A DNA stretch of 64,000 bases from Burkholderia territorii (GTDB lineage Bacteria > Pseudomonadota > Gammaproteobacteria > Burkholderiales > Burkholderiaceae). A program made the position numbers and the translations under genes. Position 1 is the first letter of the stretch, and the number at the start of each line of letters is the position of its first letter. The notes beneath the pieces are model-generated. The model was not told the origin of the DNA. It saw nothing but the letters and a program-made list of their open reading frames with translations, and did no database searches. Shown here in pieces: positions 34,743-43,778 of this stretch. The stretch lies in the NCBI RefSeq assembly GCF_902833055.1, contig NZ_CADFEJ010000008.1, positions 62,001-126,000 of the forward strand. The letters run 5' to 3'.

Positions 34743-36007
34743 AGGGCAGCATCACGATCGACGCCGGCGCGTCGCGCTGGATGAAGCTCAAGCGCTTCTT
34801 CGGCCCGGGCCTGCTGGTCGCGATCGGCTACATGGATCCCGGCAACTGGGCCACCGACATCCAGGCCGGCTCGCAATTCGGCTATTCGCTGCTGTGGGTC
34901 GTCGCGTTCTCGAGCCTCGCCGCGATCTTCCTGCAGATGCTCGCCGCGCGGCTCGGCCTCGTCGCGGGCAAGGATCTCGCGCAGGCGAGCTACGACCGCT
35001 ATGGCCGCTTCGGACGCCTCGTGCAGTGGGTCACCGCCGAGGTGTCGATCATCGCGTGCGACATCGCCGAAGTGCTCGGCTGCGCGCTGGCGTTCAAGCT
35101 GCTGCTCGGCGTGCCGCTCGCATGGGGGATCGTGCTGACCGCGCTCGACACGGTGATCGTGCTCGGGCTGCAGGGCAAGGGCGTCCGGCAGATCGAGGCG
35201 ATCGTGCTCGGCCTGATCGCGACGATGGCGTTCTGCTTCGTCGCGCAGGTCGCGATCACGCCGCCGGACTGGCATGCGGTCGCGGCGGGGCTCGTGCCGG
35301 GCAATCCGGGCCACGACCGCAAGGACGCGATCGTGCTCGCGCTCGGCATCGTCGGCGCGACGATCATGCCGCACAACCTGTATCTGCATTCGTCGGTCGT
35401 GCAGACGCGCCACGTCGTCGGCGGCGCGCGCGGCCTGATCCGCGACACGCTCGCGCTGGTGCGGATCGACACCTGCGTGTCGCTGTTCGTCGCGATGCTG
35501 GTCAATGCGGCGATCCTGATCGTCGCGGGCGCGGCGTTTCATGCGACCGGCCAGCACGACGTGACCGACATCGAACAGGCGTACCGGCTGATCACGCCGA
35601 TCGCGGGCGGCGCGGCCGCGCTGCTGTTCGGCATCGCGCTGCTCGCGTCGGGGCAAAGCTCGACGCTGACCGGCACGATCGCCGGCCAGGTGATCATGGA
35701 CGGCTTCCTGCACACGAAAATCCCGTGCTATCAGCGCCGGCTGATCACGCGCGGGCTCGCGCTGATGCCGGCGCTGATCGGCGTGCTGTGGCTCGGCGAG
35801 AACTCGGTCGGGCGACTGCTGGTCTGGAGCCAGGTGCTGTTGAGCCTGCAGTTGCCGTTCGCGATGTGGCCGCTGATCCGGTCGGTAAGCGATCGCGACA
35901 CCATGGGCGAACATGCGATCGGCCGCGGGATGCAGGTCGCCGCGTGGGCGCTGTTCGTCGTCATCACCGGCACGAACCTGCTGCTGATTACGGGTGTCGC
36001 GGGCTGA
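34691..36007 (+). CDS. mntH: Nramp-family divalent metal (Mn2+/Fe2+) transporter MntH
   Basis: 438 residues, 11 predicted membrane helices. The helix-1 metal site is DPGNWATD and the helix-6 motif is MPHNLYLHSSVVQTR; both are intact. Proton-coupled import of Mn2+ across the inner membrane is expected. The ATG at 34691 lies inside the 3' end of the AraC-type gene; an internal ATG at 34781 would remove most of the hydrophilic N-terminus. A small CAGCCTG/CAGGCTG hairpin (36010-36026) follows the stop. Confidence 0.88.
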   Translation: MPLLPTTATAPFCPSEVKGSITIDAGASRWMKLKRFFGPGLLVAIGYMDPGNWATDIQAGSQFGYSLLWVVAFSSLAAIFLQMLAARLGLVAGKDLAQASYDRYGRFGRLVQWVTAEVSIIACDIAEVLGCALAFKLLLGVPLAWGIVLTALDTVIVLGLQGKGVRQIEAIVLGLIATMAFCFVAQVAITPPDWHAVAAGLVPGNPGHDRKDAIVLALGIVGATIMPHNLYLHSSVVQTRHVVGGARGLIRDTLALVRIDTCVSLFVAMLVNAAILIVAGAAFHATGQHDVTDIEQAYRLITPIAGGAAALLFGIALLASGQSSTLTGTIAGQVIMDGFLHTKIPCYQRRLITRGLALMPALIGVLWLGENSVGRLLVWSQVLLSLQLPFAMWPLIRSVSDRDTMGEHAIGRGMQVAAWALFVVITGTNLLLITGVAG

Positions 36008-36087
36008 TACAGCCTGTCACAGGCTGAAACAGGCGAGCGGCGCGGCTGCGTTAAACTGCGCGTTTTGCCAGCTGTTCGACCTGTGTT

Positions 36088-36675
36088 ATGTGGAGTGAAA
36101 TCAGCAACATCGGCGACGCCGCGCTGACCCTGCCGGTCGCGCTGACGTGCGCGATCTGGCTCGCGCTGTCCGACTGGCGGCTCGCGGTGCGCTGGGTCGC
36201 GCTGCTCGCGGCCGGCATGAGCCTGGTCGGGGCGACCAAGATCCTCTACGCGGGCTGCGGTGTCGAGATTCCGCAGTTCGACTTCCGCGTGATCAGCGGC
36301 CATACGATGCTGTCGACGTCCGTATGGACCGTCGCGCTGTCGATGCTGTGGCAGGCGTTCCGTGCGGGCAAGGCGCCGGGTGTGGCGGCCGGTCTCGCCG
36401 TCGGCGCGGTGACGGCCGTCGCGCGCGTGTTCGACCATTCGCACACGATTCCCGAGGTCGTCGTCGGCTGGCTGCTCGGCGCGCTCGTCGCGCTGGCCTT
36501 CCTGCGTGCCTACGACCGCGCGCACACGCGCTCGTTCTCGCCGCGCGTCGCGGCCGTCTGCCTGCTTCTCGTGTCCGGCATCGCGTACGGGAATCGCGCA
36601 CCGTTCCAGCAGATGATCGATACGCATTCGCCGCAGTTCTGCGCATTCATGCGCACGTCAGGCAACGGGTTCTGA
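36088..36675 (+). CDS. PAP2-family membrane phosphatase
   Basis: 195 residues, about five membrane segments. Of the PAP2 motifs, SGHTMLST and the downstream R-x5-H type (RVFDHSHTIPEVVVGWLLG) are present; the first KxxxxxxRP motif is not clear (ATKILYAGCGVE lies at that place). Likely acts on lipid phosphates at the periplasmic face, possibly undecaprenyl pyrophosphate. Single gene 80 bases after mntH. Confidence 0.75.
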   Translation: MWSEISNIGDAALTLPVALTCAIWLALSDWRLAVRWVALLAAGMSLVGATKILYAGCGVEIPQFDFRVISGHTMLSTSVWTVALSMLWQAFRAGKAPGVAAGLAVGAVTAVARVFDHSHTIPEVVVGWLLGALVALAFLRAYDRAHTRSFSPRVAAVCLLLVSGIAYGNRAPFQQMIDTHSPQFCAFMRTSGNGF

Positions 36676-37042
36676 CGGCCGTTCGTCCGGGGCGTCGGTG
36701 CCTCGACGTCTGCGCCGTGGCGGCCCTCCGAGTCGCAACTCATTCTTTCCGCCATTGAACCGATATTCCTGACGATCCGGCGCGCTGGACGGCGCATGCG
36801 GGGATACGACGGTCATGAATCGGATCTATGACCGGGCATTACGAATATTCATTTCATCGATCGGCGGCAATCGCGTACGCTGGCGTTCGTTCGTCCACGG
36901 CCAGCGGCGGCGGCCTTGATGCGTCCGGCGCGGTGCGGCCGGCTCGCTATACTCGCGCAAAGCGCGCGGCCGTCGGCCAGCGCACGGCAACCGCCGTCGC
37001 GGCGCCGGCTCGCCACGACGATTCACGACAGGAGCAGGTCCC
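36676..37042. other. 367-base gap upstream of the SDR gene; 7-base inverted repeat
   Basis: CGGTCAT (36810-36816) and ATGACCG (36828-36834) form a perfect dyad with an 11-base spacer, a possible operator. A TATACT box at 36946-36951 could be the -10 element of the SDR/MDR transcript. No coding sequence was recognised. Confidence 0.35.
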
Positions 37043-37831
37043 ATGACAGTCGTTTCACCGCGCCTCGCAGGCAAGTGCGCGTACATCACGGGCGCCGCCG
37101 GCGGCCTCGGCCGCGCGATCGCGCGCCGGATGGTCGAGCAGGGCGCGCGCGTGTTCCTGACCGACATCGCCGACGCGGCGGTGCTCGACGCATTCGCACA
37201 CGAACTCAACGCGGGGCGCGCGGCGCCCGTCGCATTCGCGGCCACGCAGGACGTGCGCGACGACGCGCGCTGGCAGGCGCTGCTCGCGCAGGCGAACGAA
37301 GCGATGGGCGGCTTGTCGGTGCTCGTCAATAATGCCGGCGTCGGGTCGATGGGCGCGCCCGCGCAGATCGAGCTGGACGAATGGCGGCGCGTGATGGCGG
37401 TCAACGTCGAGAGCATCGTGCTCGGCTGCAAGCATGCGCTGCCGTACCTGGGCGCAAGCCGCCCGGCGTCGATCATCAACATCTCGTCGGTGGCCGCGTT
37501 CAAGGTCGAGCCGGATTTCACCGCGTACAACGCGTCGAAGGCGGCGGTCGCGTCGCTGACGAAGTCGGTCGCGATCGATTGCGCGCGCCGCGAGCTCGAT
37601 GTGCGCTGCAACTCGATTCATCCGGCGTTCATTCGCACGGGCATCGTCGAGCCGCTGTTCCAGTCGCTCGGCGAACGCGATGCGACGCGCAAGCTCGCAC
37701 GCGGCATTCCGCTGCGCCGGCTCGGCGATCCGGACGACGTCGCGCATGCGGCCGTCTATCTGGCATCCGACGAAAGCCGCTTCGTGACGGCCGCCGAACT
37801 CGTGATCGACGGCGGCATGTGCGCGATCTGA
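37043..37831 (+). CDS. Short-chain dehydrogenase/reductase
   Basis: 262 residues, classical SDR. Cofactor motif TGAAGGLG, structural NNAG, catalytic Ser in NISSVAAF, and YNASK with catalytic Tyr and Lys. The Asp after the second strand (TDIAD) favours NAD over NADP. Substrate unknown. It is followed 34 bases later by a zinc-free MDR oxidoreductase gene, likely in one transcript. Confidence 0.85.
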   Translation: MTVVSPRLAGKCAYITGAAGGLGRAIARRMVEQGARVFLTDIADAAVLDAFAHELNAGRAAPVAFAATQDVRDDARWQALLAQANEAMGGLSVLVNNAGVGSMGAPAQIELDEWRRVMAVNVESIVLGCKHALPYLGASRPASIINISSVAAFKVEPDFTAYNASKAAVASLTKSVAIDCARRELDVRCNSIHPAFIRTGIVEPLFQSLGERDATRKLARGIPLRRLGDPDDVAHAAVYLASDESRFVTAAELVIDGGMCAI

Positions 37832-37865
37832 CGCGCATCGACCACAACAACCGGAGGAGAACATC

Positions 37866-38882
37866 GTGTCGACACCCGTGAACCGCCAGCTGCTGCTGAA
37901 GACGCGCCCGGAAGGGCGCGTCGGCCGCGAACATTTCTCGCTCGTCGAGACGCCGGTGCCGGCGCTCGCCGACGGCGAAGTGCTCGTGCGCGTGCTGTAT
38001 CTGTCGATGGATCCGACCAACCGCGTATGGATGAGCGACGTGCCGCAATACCTGCCGCCCGTCGCGATCGGCGAAGTGATGCGCGCGCTCGGCATCGGGC
38101 GCGTGGTCGCGTCGCGCCATGCGGGTTTCGCGCAAGGCGACCTGGTGCAGGGGCTCGTCGGCTGGCAGGACTATGCGGTCGTGCCGACCGACCAGGCCGC
38201 GCAGCTCGTGAAACTGCCCGCGCAGTCGGGCCTGCCGTTGCCGACGCTGCTCGGCGCGTGCGGAATGAGCGGCCTGACCGCATATTACGGACTGACCGAC
38301 ATCGCGCCGGTGCAGCCCGGCGAGACGCTCGTCGTGTCGGCGGCCGCCGGATCGGTCGGCTCGATTGCCGGCCAGATAGGCAAGATCCACGGCGCACGCG
38401 TGGTCGGGATCGCGGGCGGCGCGGACAAGTGCCGCTATCTGACCGAGACGCTCGGCTTCGACGCGGCCGTCGACTACAAGGCCGACGATTTTCGTGAGCA
38501 GCTGAAGGCCGCGACGCCCGACGGCGTGCACGTCAACTTCGAGAACGTCGGCGGCGAGGTGATGCGCGCGGTGCTGTCGCGGATGGTGATCGGCGGGCGC
38601 GTCGCGCTGTGCGGCGTGATCTCGAACTACAACAGCGGCCGCGCGGCGGACGACGTCGGCGTGCTGATCTCGAAGCGGATCACGATGCGCGGCTTCCTGA
38701 TTCTCGACTACCGCAAGAGCCGCGAAGCGGTGCAGACGCTCGCCGGCTGGCTGCGCGACGGCCGGCTCAAGGCCGAGGAAACCGTCGCCGACGGGCTCGA
38801 GAACGCGCCCGACGTGCTGAATCGCCTGTTCGACGGCGACCATCGCGGCAAACTCGTGCTGCGCGTCGATCCGGACGCATGA
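37866..38882 (+). CDS. Zinc-independent medium-chain NADP-dependent oxidoreductase (CurA-like)
   Basis: 338 residues. The N-terminal RQLLLKTRPEGRV is typical of the leukotriene B4 12-hydroxydehydrogenase/CurA branch. The nucleotide site is VSAAAGSVGSIAGQIGKIHG. No zinc ligands are present. It reduces the double bond of alpha,beta-unsaturated ketones or aldehydes with NADPH. GTG start with CGGAGGAG before it. A terminator lies about 100 bases past the stop. Confidence 0.82.
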   Translation: MSTPVNRQLLLKTRPEGRVGREHFSLVETPVPALADGEVLVRVLYLSMDPTNRVWMSDVPQYLPPVAIGEVMRALGIGRVVASRHAGFAQGDLVQGLVGWQDYAVVPTDQAAQLVKLPAQSGLPLPTLLGACGMSGLTAYYGLTDIAPVQPGETLVVSAAAGSVGSIAGQIGKIHGARVVGIAGGADKCRYLTETLGFDAAVDYKADDFREQLKAATPDGVHVNFENVGGEVMRAVLSRMVIGGRVALCGVISNYNSGRAADDVGVLISKRITMRGFLILDYRKSREAVQTLAGWLRDGRLKAEETVADGLENAPDVLNRLFDGDHRGKLVLRVDPDA

Positions 38883-38985
38883 GTCGCGGCGCTCGCGCGT
38901 ATCGAGTCTGAATAGTTCGGCATCAATTTAGGATTTGTCCCATATATTGTTCCGACTGCTCTCTTTAAAGTAATTGCCAGCAAGC

Positions 38986-39019
38986 GGCGGCGTGACATGC
39001 GCGTCACGCCGCCGTTTTT
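38986..39019 (+). terminator. Rho-independent terminator immediately upstream of a small exported protein gene
   Basis: Perfect 11-base arms (38986-38996 and 39003-39013) with a six-base loop, then GTTTTT. It ends the SDR/MDR transcript. Only 29 bases separate it from the next start codon, so it may also act as an attenuator. Confidence 0.85.
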
Positions 39020-39048
39020 CATTTGCGCGGCGAAAAGGGAGGCGAAAC

Positions 39049-39552
39049 ATGCAAACGAAGACGGGACAAACCGCACGGGCGGCGCTGCACGATCGAACGA
39101 AGCGGCGCATCGGCGCCAGGCTGCGGATCGTCGCGACCGGGTTCGGCATCGCGTTCGCGATGTCGGGCGCCGGTGCGGCCGAGCAGGTGCATGCGGACGG
39201 CATCGTGCGCTTCGCCGGCACGCTCGTCGATCTGTACGACGTGACATTCGACGCGCCGTCGGTCGACGCATCGAGCGGCGCGACCGCCGCGATGCTCCGG
39301 TTCGATGCACATGGCCGCCGCCTGCCCGGCGCGCATGTGGCGCTCGTGGAACTGGACGGCCGGCCGCTTTCGCGCGCCGCGGGCGCGGAGGTTCGCGCGA
39401 CATGGCGCGATGCGCGCGACGATCGGATCGTGCCGCTGGAAGCTGCCGGTACACATCGTGTCGGCCCGTATGGCGGCGTGCTGACGGTCGCGGGGCCCGA
39501 CATGGAAACGGGCGCCGTGGCGCCCGTCGTGATCAGGATTCGACATCCGTGA
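39049..39552 (+). CDS. Hypothetical exported protein
   Basis: 167 residues. A basic N-terminus (RTKRRIGARLR) and hydrophobic stretch (IVATGFGIAFAMSGAGAAE) give a Sec signal peptide, cleaved near AGA-AE. The mature part is beta-rich (VRFAGTLVDLYDVTF) and vaguely like fimbrial subunit openings, but lacks the paired cysteines, so no family is claimed. GGGAGG precedes the ATG. It starts right after a strong terminator and converges with the permease gene. Confidence 0.6.
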   Translation: MQTKTGQTARAALHDRTKRRIGARLRIVATGFGIAFAMSGAGAAEQVHADGIVRFAGTLVDLYDVTFDAPSVDASSGATAAMLRFDAHGRRLPGAHVALVELDGRPLSRAAGAEVRATWRDARDDRIVPLEAAGTHRVGPYGGVLTVAGPDMETGAVAPVVIRIRHP

Positions 39553-39561
39553 CGCGTTGCG

Positions 39562-40614
39562 TCATTCGCCTTGCTCGGCGCGCGCGTAGATGTCCCAGCT
39601 CGCCATGAACAGCGCGGCGACGAGCGGCCCGATCACGAAGCCGTTGATGCCGAACAGCGCCATCCCGCCGAGCGTCGAGATCAGCACGACCCAGTCGGGC
39701 ATCTTCGTGTCCTTGCCGACGAGGATCGGGCGCAGCAGGTTGTCGACGAGGCCGATCACGCCGACGCAGAACGCGACGAGGATCACGCATTTCCAGATCG
39801 CGCCGGTCGCGAGGAAGTAGAGCGCTGCGGGCACCCACACGAGGCTCGCGCCGATCGCCGGCAGCAGCGACAGGAACGCCATCAGCGCGCCCCACAGCAC
39901 GACACCTTCGATCCCGAGGATCCAGAAGATCAGGCCGCCCAGCGCGCCCTGCACGAGCGCAACCGCGATGTTGCCCTTCACGGTTGCGCGTACCACCGTC
40001 GTGAACTTCGCGAGCAGCAGGTTCTTGTGTTCTTCGTCGAGCGGCATCGCGCGGCGCACGCGGCGGCCGATCTCGCCGCCGTCGCGCAGCAGGAAGAACA
40101 CCATGTACAGCATCACGCCGAAGCTGACGACGAACTGAAACGTGTTCTGGCCGATGCTGAGCGCCTGCGTTGCCGCGAACTGGCTGATCTGCGCGGCGCC
40201 GTCGGTCAGCTTCTTCTGGATGCCGGGGATGTTGGTCAGCCCGTATTTCTGCAGCAGATTCTGGATCGACGTCGGCAGTGCATGAATGATGTCATGGAAG
40301 TACTGCGAATAATTCGGCTGCGCGTTCTTCAGTTCCTGGTACACGTACGCGATTTCCTGCACGAGCGTCGCCATGACGAACACGAGCGGCAGGATCACGA
40401 TCAGGATGATCAGCGACAACGTCACGAGCGCGGCCAGGTTGCGCCGCTTGCCGAAACGCGCGGCGAGCCAGCGCTGCACCGGCTGGAACAGGATCGCGAG
40501 AATGGTGCCCCAGAAGACGGCGCCGGAAAACGGCGCGAGAATCCAGCAGAGTCCGACGGTGACCGCGAACAGCAGGAAGTAGAAGAATTTTTGGTGATCG
40601 TGTCCGCTATCCAT
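39562..40614 (-). CDS. AI-2E family transporter (PerM-type permease)
   Basis: 350 residues, seven or eight membrane segments. The family pattern includes ILFQPVQRWLAARFGKRRNLAALVTL and the C-terminal DNLLRPILVGKDTKMPDWVVLISTLGGMALFG. Members export small solutes or, in TqsA, autoinducer-2; the substrate here is unknown. The ATG at 40614 gives the short hydrophilic start MDSGHDHQ. Ends 9 bases from the stop of the convergent exported-protein gene. Confidence 0.82.
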   Translation of the reverse strand: MDSGHDHQKFFYFLLFAVTVGLCWILAPFSGAVFWGTILAILFQPVQRWLAARFGKRRNLAALVTLSLIILIVILPLVFVMATLVQEIAYVYQELKNAQPNYSQYFHDIIHALPTSIQNLLQKYGLTNIPGIQKKLTDGAAQISQFAATQALSIGQNTFQFVVSFGVMLYMVFFLLRDGGEIGRRVRRAMPLDEEHKNLLLAKFTTVVRATVKGNIAVALVQGALGGLIFWILGIEGVVLWGALMAFLSLLPAIGASLVWVPAALYFLATGAIWKCVILVAFCVGVIGLVDNLLRPILVGKDTKMPDWVVLISTLGGMALFGINGFVIGPLVAALFMASWDIYARAEQGE

Positions 40615-40779
40615 GGATGATTCGCGCAGATTGATGCCTGGTTTGATTGAATCTCGTTGCCTCGGGCGCGATCGGCTCGCGAACGTCACGGCTCGCGGCG
40701 CAGCGCGCGCAGGGCGGCCCGATCGGCAGTATGCCCGCAAAGGTGCCGCCATCATAGCCGCTGTGCGCGGCGCACACGA

Positions 40780-40807
40780 AAACGCCGCGACCGGAGTCGC
40801 GGCGTTG
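40780..40807 (-). terminator. Rho-independent terminator of the SYLF lipoprotein gene
   Basis: 10-base arms (40782-40791 and 40798-40807) with a six-base loop; on the minus strand the stem is followed by TTTTCGT. It lies 38 bases after the stop. Confidence 0.75.
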
Positions 40808-40844
40808 CCGGCAAGCAAATCGGCCCGGGGGCCGTGCCGCCTCG

Positions 40845-41429
40845 TCAGATGTGGAGCCGGGTGATCTTGGTGCCGTTGACCGACAGGTCGCCCATCAGGC
40901 CCGCGTTGGTCAGGACCAGCACCTCGACCGGTGCGGTGGCCGTGTTGGAGTCGACCGCGCCGTTCGCGCCCATCTTCACGACCGCGACGGAAGCGTCGGC
41001 GCCGGCCGACCAGCCTTCGGACTTGCGGAACGAGTCGAGCGCGTCCTGCGTCATGAACAGGAACACGATCGCCTTCGATTGCGCGCCGGCCTGCAGACCC
41101 ACCGACAGCGACGACGTGTTGTAGTAGCCCACGGTGCTGCCGCCGACACGCAATGCGCCGTTGCCGGACTGGCCGCCGACGATGAAGCCGGCCTGCAGCA
41201 CGTTCGGGAACACGAGCACGCCGCGCGATTTCGCGACGAGTTCACGCGAGCCCGGCACCGTCGAATAGAGGCGCGACAGCGTCGCGTTCACGCTCGCGTC
41301 GATCGACTCGCGTTTGGACGCGCTGGTCGATGCGTTGTCGGGCCTGTCATGCGTGGTGGTGCAGCCGGCAAGTGCGAGACTGCCGAGCATGACGGCGGCG
41401 GCGGCCTTCAGGGCGAGGGACTTCTGCAT
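40845..41429 (-). CDS. SYLF/YSC84-domain lipoprotein
   Basis: 194 residues. A lipoprotein signal with lipobox LALAGC, then the SYLF (YSC84) domain: SRGVLVFPNVLQAGFIVGGQSGNGAL and SSLSVGLQAGAQSKAIVFLFM. SYLF domains bind phosphoinositides in eukaryotes; the bacterial role is unknown. Likely anchored in the outer membrane facing the periplasm. Followed by a terminator; the ElaB-like gene lies 64 bases upstream on the same strand. Confidence 0.82.
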   Translation of the reverse strand: MQKSLALKAAAAVMLGSLALAGCTTTHDRPDNASTSASKRESIDASVNATLSRLYSTVPGSRELVAKSRGVLVFPNVLQAGFIVGGQSGNGALRVGGSTVGYYNTSSLSVGLQAGAQSKAIVFLFMTQDALDSFRKSEGWSAGADASVAVVKMGANGAVDSNTATAPVEVLVLTNAGLMGDLSVNGTKITRLHI

Positions 41430-41493
41430 GGCGTTTCTCCTTCGTTGTCGGGTTGAGGACGGATGGGGCGGGCGGCGGTGCGGGCAGCCCCGT

Positions 41494-41880
41494 TCAACGG
41501 CGGGCAAGCAGCAAGCCCGCGACGAACGCGAGACCGGCGACGACGCCTGCGGTCTGCCATGGGTTGTCGTGCACGGCTTGTGCGACGCGTTCAGCCGAAT
41601 CGCGCAGCCGCGCGGCGGCGGTGCCCGACGCGTAGTCGAGCGTGCTGCGCGCTTCATCGAGCCGCGACTGCACGCGCTTGCGCAGCGCGGCGATGTCGCC
41701 GTCGCCGTCGTTCTTCAGCAGGTCTTCCAGTTCATCGACCAGCCCGCGCAGATCGTCGGACACGTCGGCATGCAGGTCACGGGCAGCCGAGCGCGTCGTG
41801 CGTCCGACGCGCCGGCCGGTACGGCGGATATCGGAGAGGCCACGGTCCAGCTTGTGTTCGATCGAGTCGGTGAGCGCCAT
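41494..41880 (-). CDS. ElaB/YqjD-like (DUF883) membrane-anchored protein
   Basis: 128 residues. A long amphipathic helical region (LRGLVDELEDLLKNDGDGDIAALRKRV) and a C-terminal glycine-rich membrane anchor (TAGVVAGLAFVAGLLLARR). In E. coli such proteins bind ribosomes at the inner membrane in stationary phase. It may be co-transcribed with the SYLF gene, a common pairing of stress-envelope genes. Confidence 0.82.
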   Translation of the reverse strand: MALTDSIEHKLDRGLSDIRRTGRRVGRTTRSAARDLHADVSDDLRGLVDELEDLLKNDGDGDIAALRKRVQSRLDEARSTLDYASGTAAARLRDSAERVAQAVHDNPWQTAGVVAGLAFVAGLLLARR

Positions 41881-41958
41881 GATGTTTATCCTCCTTGGAT
41901 TTGGTTTGCAGCCCGGATTTGCAGGCCAATTTGAAGATAAGACGTATCCCAGCAACCA

Positions 41959-41971
41959 ATGTGATTCACAT
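41959..41971. promoter_or_regulatory. Perfect palindrome ATGTGATTCACAT
   Basis: Six-base arms around a single central T. It shares TGTGA/TCACA with CRP/FNR-type half-sites, but the spacer is only one base, so a different dimeric repressor is more likely. It sits about 80 bases upstream of the ElaB-like start, where an operator would be expected. Confidence 0.4.
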
Positions 41972-42148
41972 CAGCCAATTGAGTTTCGAGACAAATTTTC
42001 AATTCGCCGGCAAGTTTCCCGGAAAGCCCCGCGCGACGGGGCGCGGCGACGGTTGAAAAAATTTCGCACTTCCGTCGAAACGACGTAGCGAGCCGTCGGG
42101 CGACGTGAAAGTCCGGTAAATATGGCGTCGTCCGATGTGTCAGGTAAA

Positions 42149-42187
42149 TAGTGCCATTGCACCTGCATTGCCGATGCAATTGCACTA
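42149..42187. repeat. 13-base imperfect inverted repeat
   Basis: Arms TAGTGCCATTGCA (42149-42161) and TGCAATTGCACTA (42175-42187) match at 12 of 13 positions with a 13-base spacer. It may be an operator for two dimers or a stem-loop. It lies 241 bases upstream of the first DGPF gene. Confidence 0.5.
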
Positions 42188-42427
42188 ACCGTCCATTTCC
42201 TGGTGGAGCAGGGTTTGTGCCCGAGGCGATTCGCGCAGCATCGTCACCCGATGCCAGGTCGTCATCCTGACAGCAAAATCGCGAGTCGCGATCCAATTGG
42301 CCATCCGGCCAGTGCCGAATGGCCAACGATGCGCGCAGGGCCGGCCGGTGCTGCTACGCTTCGCATCTGACGTATCGTTCGCCCGCGATCCGAGTGCTTC
42401 CGCGGAAAGCCCCCACCGGAGATTTCC

Positions 42428-42781
42428 ATGTCCTACATGCTGTTGATTGTCGAACCGACCGGCCAACGCGCCGAACGCACGCTCGAAGACGGGCAGGCGC
42501 TTTACGCGCGGATGGTCGATTTCGCGCAGACGCTGAAGGCGCGCGGCGTGCTGCGCGGCGTCGAGTCGCTCGAGCGCTCCGAGCGCGCGACCCGCGTGCA
42601 GGTGCGCGAAGGCGAGACGCGCCTCGTCGACGGGCCGTTTGCCGAAGCGAAGGAAATGGTCGGCGGCTTCTTCATCGTCGACGTCGACACGCGCGACGAA
42701 GCGATCGAGATCGCGCGCCAGTGCCCGGCCGCGCAATGGTGCACGGTCGAAGTGCGCGCGGTCGGCCCGTGCTTCCTGTGA
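42428..42781 (+). CDS. DGPF/YCII-domain protein 1, linked to ECF sigma factor
   Basis: 117 residues, single YCII-like ferredoxin fold. The name-giving motif is VDGPFAEAKEMVGGF. Function is unknown; genes of this family are a defining neighbour of ECF42 sigma factors, as here. First gene of a four-gene set with the second DGPF gene, a VOC gene and the sigma factor. ATG with CCGGAG upstream. Confidence 0.82.
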   Translation: MSYMLLIVEPTGQRAERTLEDGQALYARMVDFAQTLKARGVLRGVESLERSERATRVQVREGETRLVDGPFAEAKEMVGGFFIVDVDTRDEAIEIARQCPAAQWCTVEVRAVGPCFL

Positions 42782-42906
42782 CGCGTGCATCTCGGTATTT
42801 ACCCTGATTCGTCGCGCGGCACGTCGATTCGACGGTCGGCCGCCCGTCGTGCGAATAAGGCGCCGATGAGCGGACGCCCCTTTTCACCGATGACAAGGAG
42901 TGAACG

Positions 42907-43326
42907 ATGCGATTCATGATCATGATCCGGGCGAACGCCGTCAGCGAATCCGACGCGTTGCCGGACGATCGGCTGGTCGAGGCGATGACGGTCTACCACG
43001 AGGAACTCGCCAAGGCCGGCGTGCTGCTCGACGCGAACGGCCTGCGGCCGAGCGCGCACGGCTGGCGCGTGCGGTACACCGGCGGCAAGGGCACGGTGGT
43101 CGACGGCCCGTTCGCGGAGACGAAGGAGCTGATTGCCGGCTACACGCTGATCCAGGTGCGCTCGCGTGACGAGGCGCTCGAATGGACGCGCCGGTTTCCC
43201 GCACCGTTCGGCGCCGAAATGGATTGCGAGATCGAGGTGCGGCCGCTGTTCGAGCTCGACGACCTCACACCGAGCGACGCGGTCGAGCGGTTTCGCGATC
43301 TCAACGTCGGCCGCACCCACGCCTGA
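42907..43326 (+). CDS. DGPF/YCII-domain protein 2, linked to ECF sigma factor
   Basis: 139 residues; VDGPFAETKELIAGYTLIQV is the motif and the N-terminus MRFMIMIRA is typical. The C-terminus is longer than in the first DGPF protein (FELDDLTPSDAVERFRDLN). AAGGAG precedes the ATG. The two paralogues differ widely, so this is not a recent duplication. Confidence 0.82.
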   Translation: MRFMIMIRANAVSESDALPDDRLVEAMTVYHEELAKAGVLLDANGLRPSAHGWRVRYTGGKGTVVDGPFAETKELIAGYTLIQVRSRDEALEWTRRFPAPFGAEMDCEIEVRPLFELDDLTPSDAVERFRDLNVGRTHA

Positions 43327-43361
43327 AACTGTTCGAGTCCAATCTCACCGGAGCATCCGTC

Positions 43362-43778
43362 ATGCACAAGATGGTCTTCATCAATCTGCCCGTGGCCGAC
43401 CTGCCGCGCTCGAAGACGTTCTACCAGGCACTCGGCTTCGAGGTCGTACCGGCCTATACCAACGATCAGGCCGCCTGCATCAAGATCAGCGACACGATTT
43501 TCGCGATGCTGCTCGTGCGGCCGTTTTTCCAGACCTTCACCGGCAAGACGATCGTCGATCCGGCGACGCAGGTGCAGGCATTGTCGTGCCTGTCGTGCGA
43601 CAGCCGCGCCGAGGTCGACGCGATCGTCGCGAAGGCGCTCGCGGCCGGCGGGTCGGCCCCGCAAGCGCCGCGTGAGTATCCGAACATGTACGGCCACGGA
43701 TTCGACGATCCGGACGGTCACGCATGGGAGCTGATGGCCATGCCGCTGGATGCGTCCGCCGAGGGGCAGGCGTCGTGA
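43362..43778 (+). CDS. VOC superfamily protein in the ECF42 locus
   Basis: 138 residues, glyoxalase-like fold with FINLPVADLPRSKTFYQALGF at the start and GHGFDDPDGHAWELMAM at the end (the latter with the conserved Glu). Similar proteins are annotated as glyoxalase or lactoylglutathione lyase-like without proven activity. Its TGA overlaps the GTG start of the sigma factor gene, so the two are translationally coupled. Confidence 0.78.
   Translation: MHKMVFINLPVADLPRSKTFYQALGFEVVPAYTNDQAACIKISDTIFAMLLVRPFFQTFTGKTIVDPATQVQALSCLSCDSRAEVDAIVAKALAAGGSAPQAPREYPNMYGHGFDDPDGHAWELMAMPLDASAEGQAS

Larger units (their letters stand above)
41881..42427. other. 547-base divergent gap rich in inverted repeats
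   Basis: No credible coding sequence. Three dyads are visible: ATGTGATTCACAT (41959-41971), an imperfect 13-base repeat with arms 42149-42161 and 42175-42187, and TTGGCCAT/ATGGCCAA (42297-42304 and 42319-42326). The region separates the ElaB-like gene (minus) from the DGPF/ECF genes (plus), so promoters for both should lie here. Confidence 0.45.

Noticed and set aside
41953-41980. CRP binding site
   Set aside because: The TGTGA/TCACA halves are one base apart, whereas CRP needs six. Recorded only as a palindrome.
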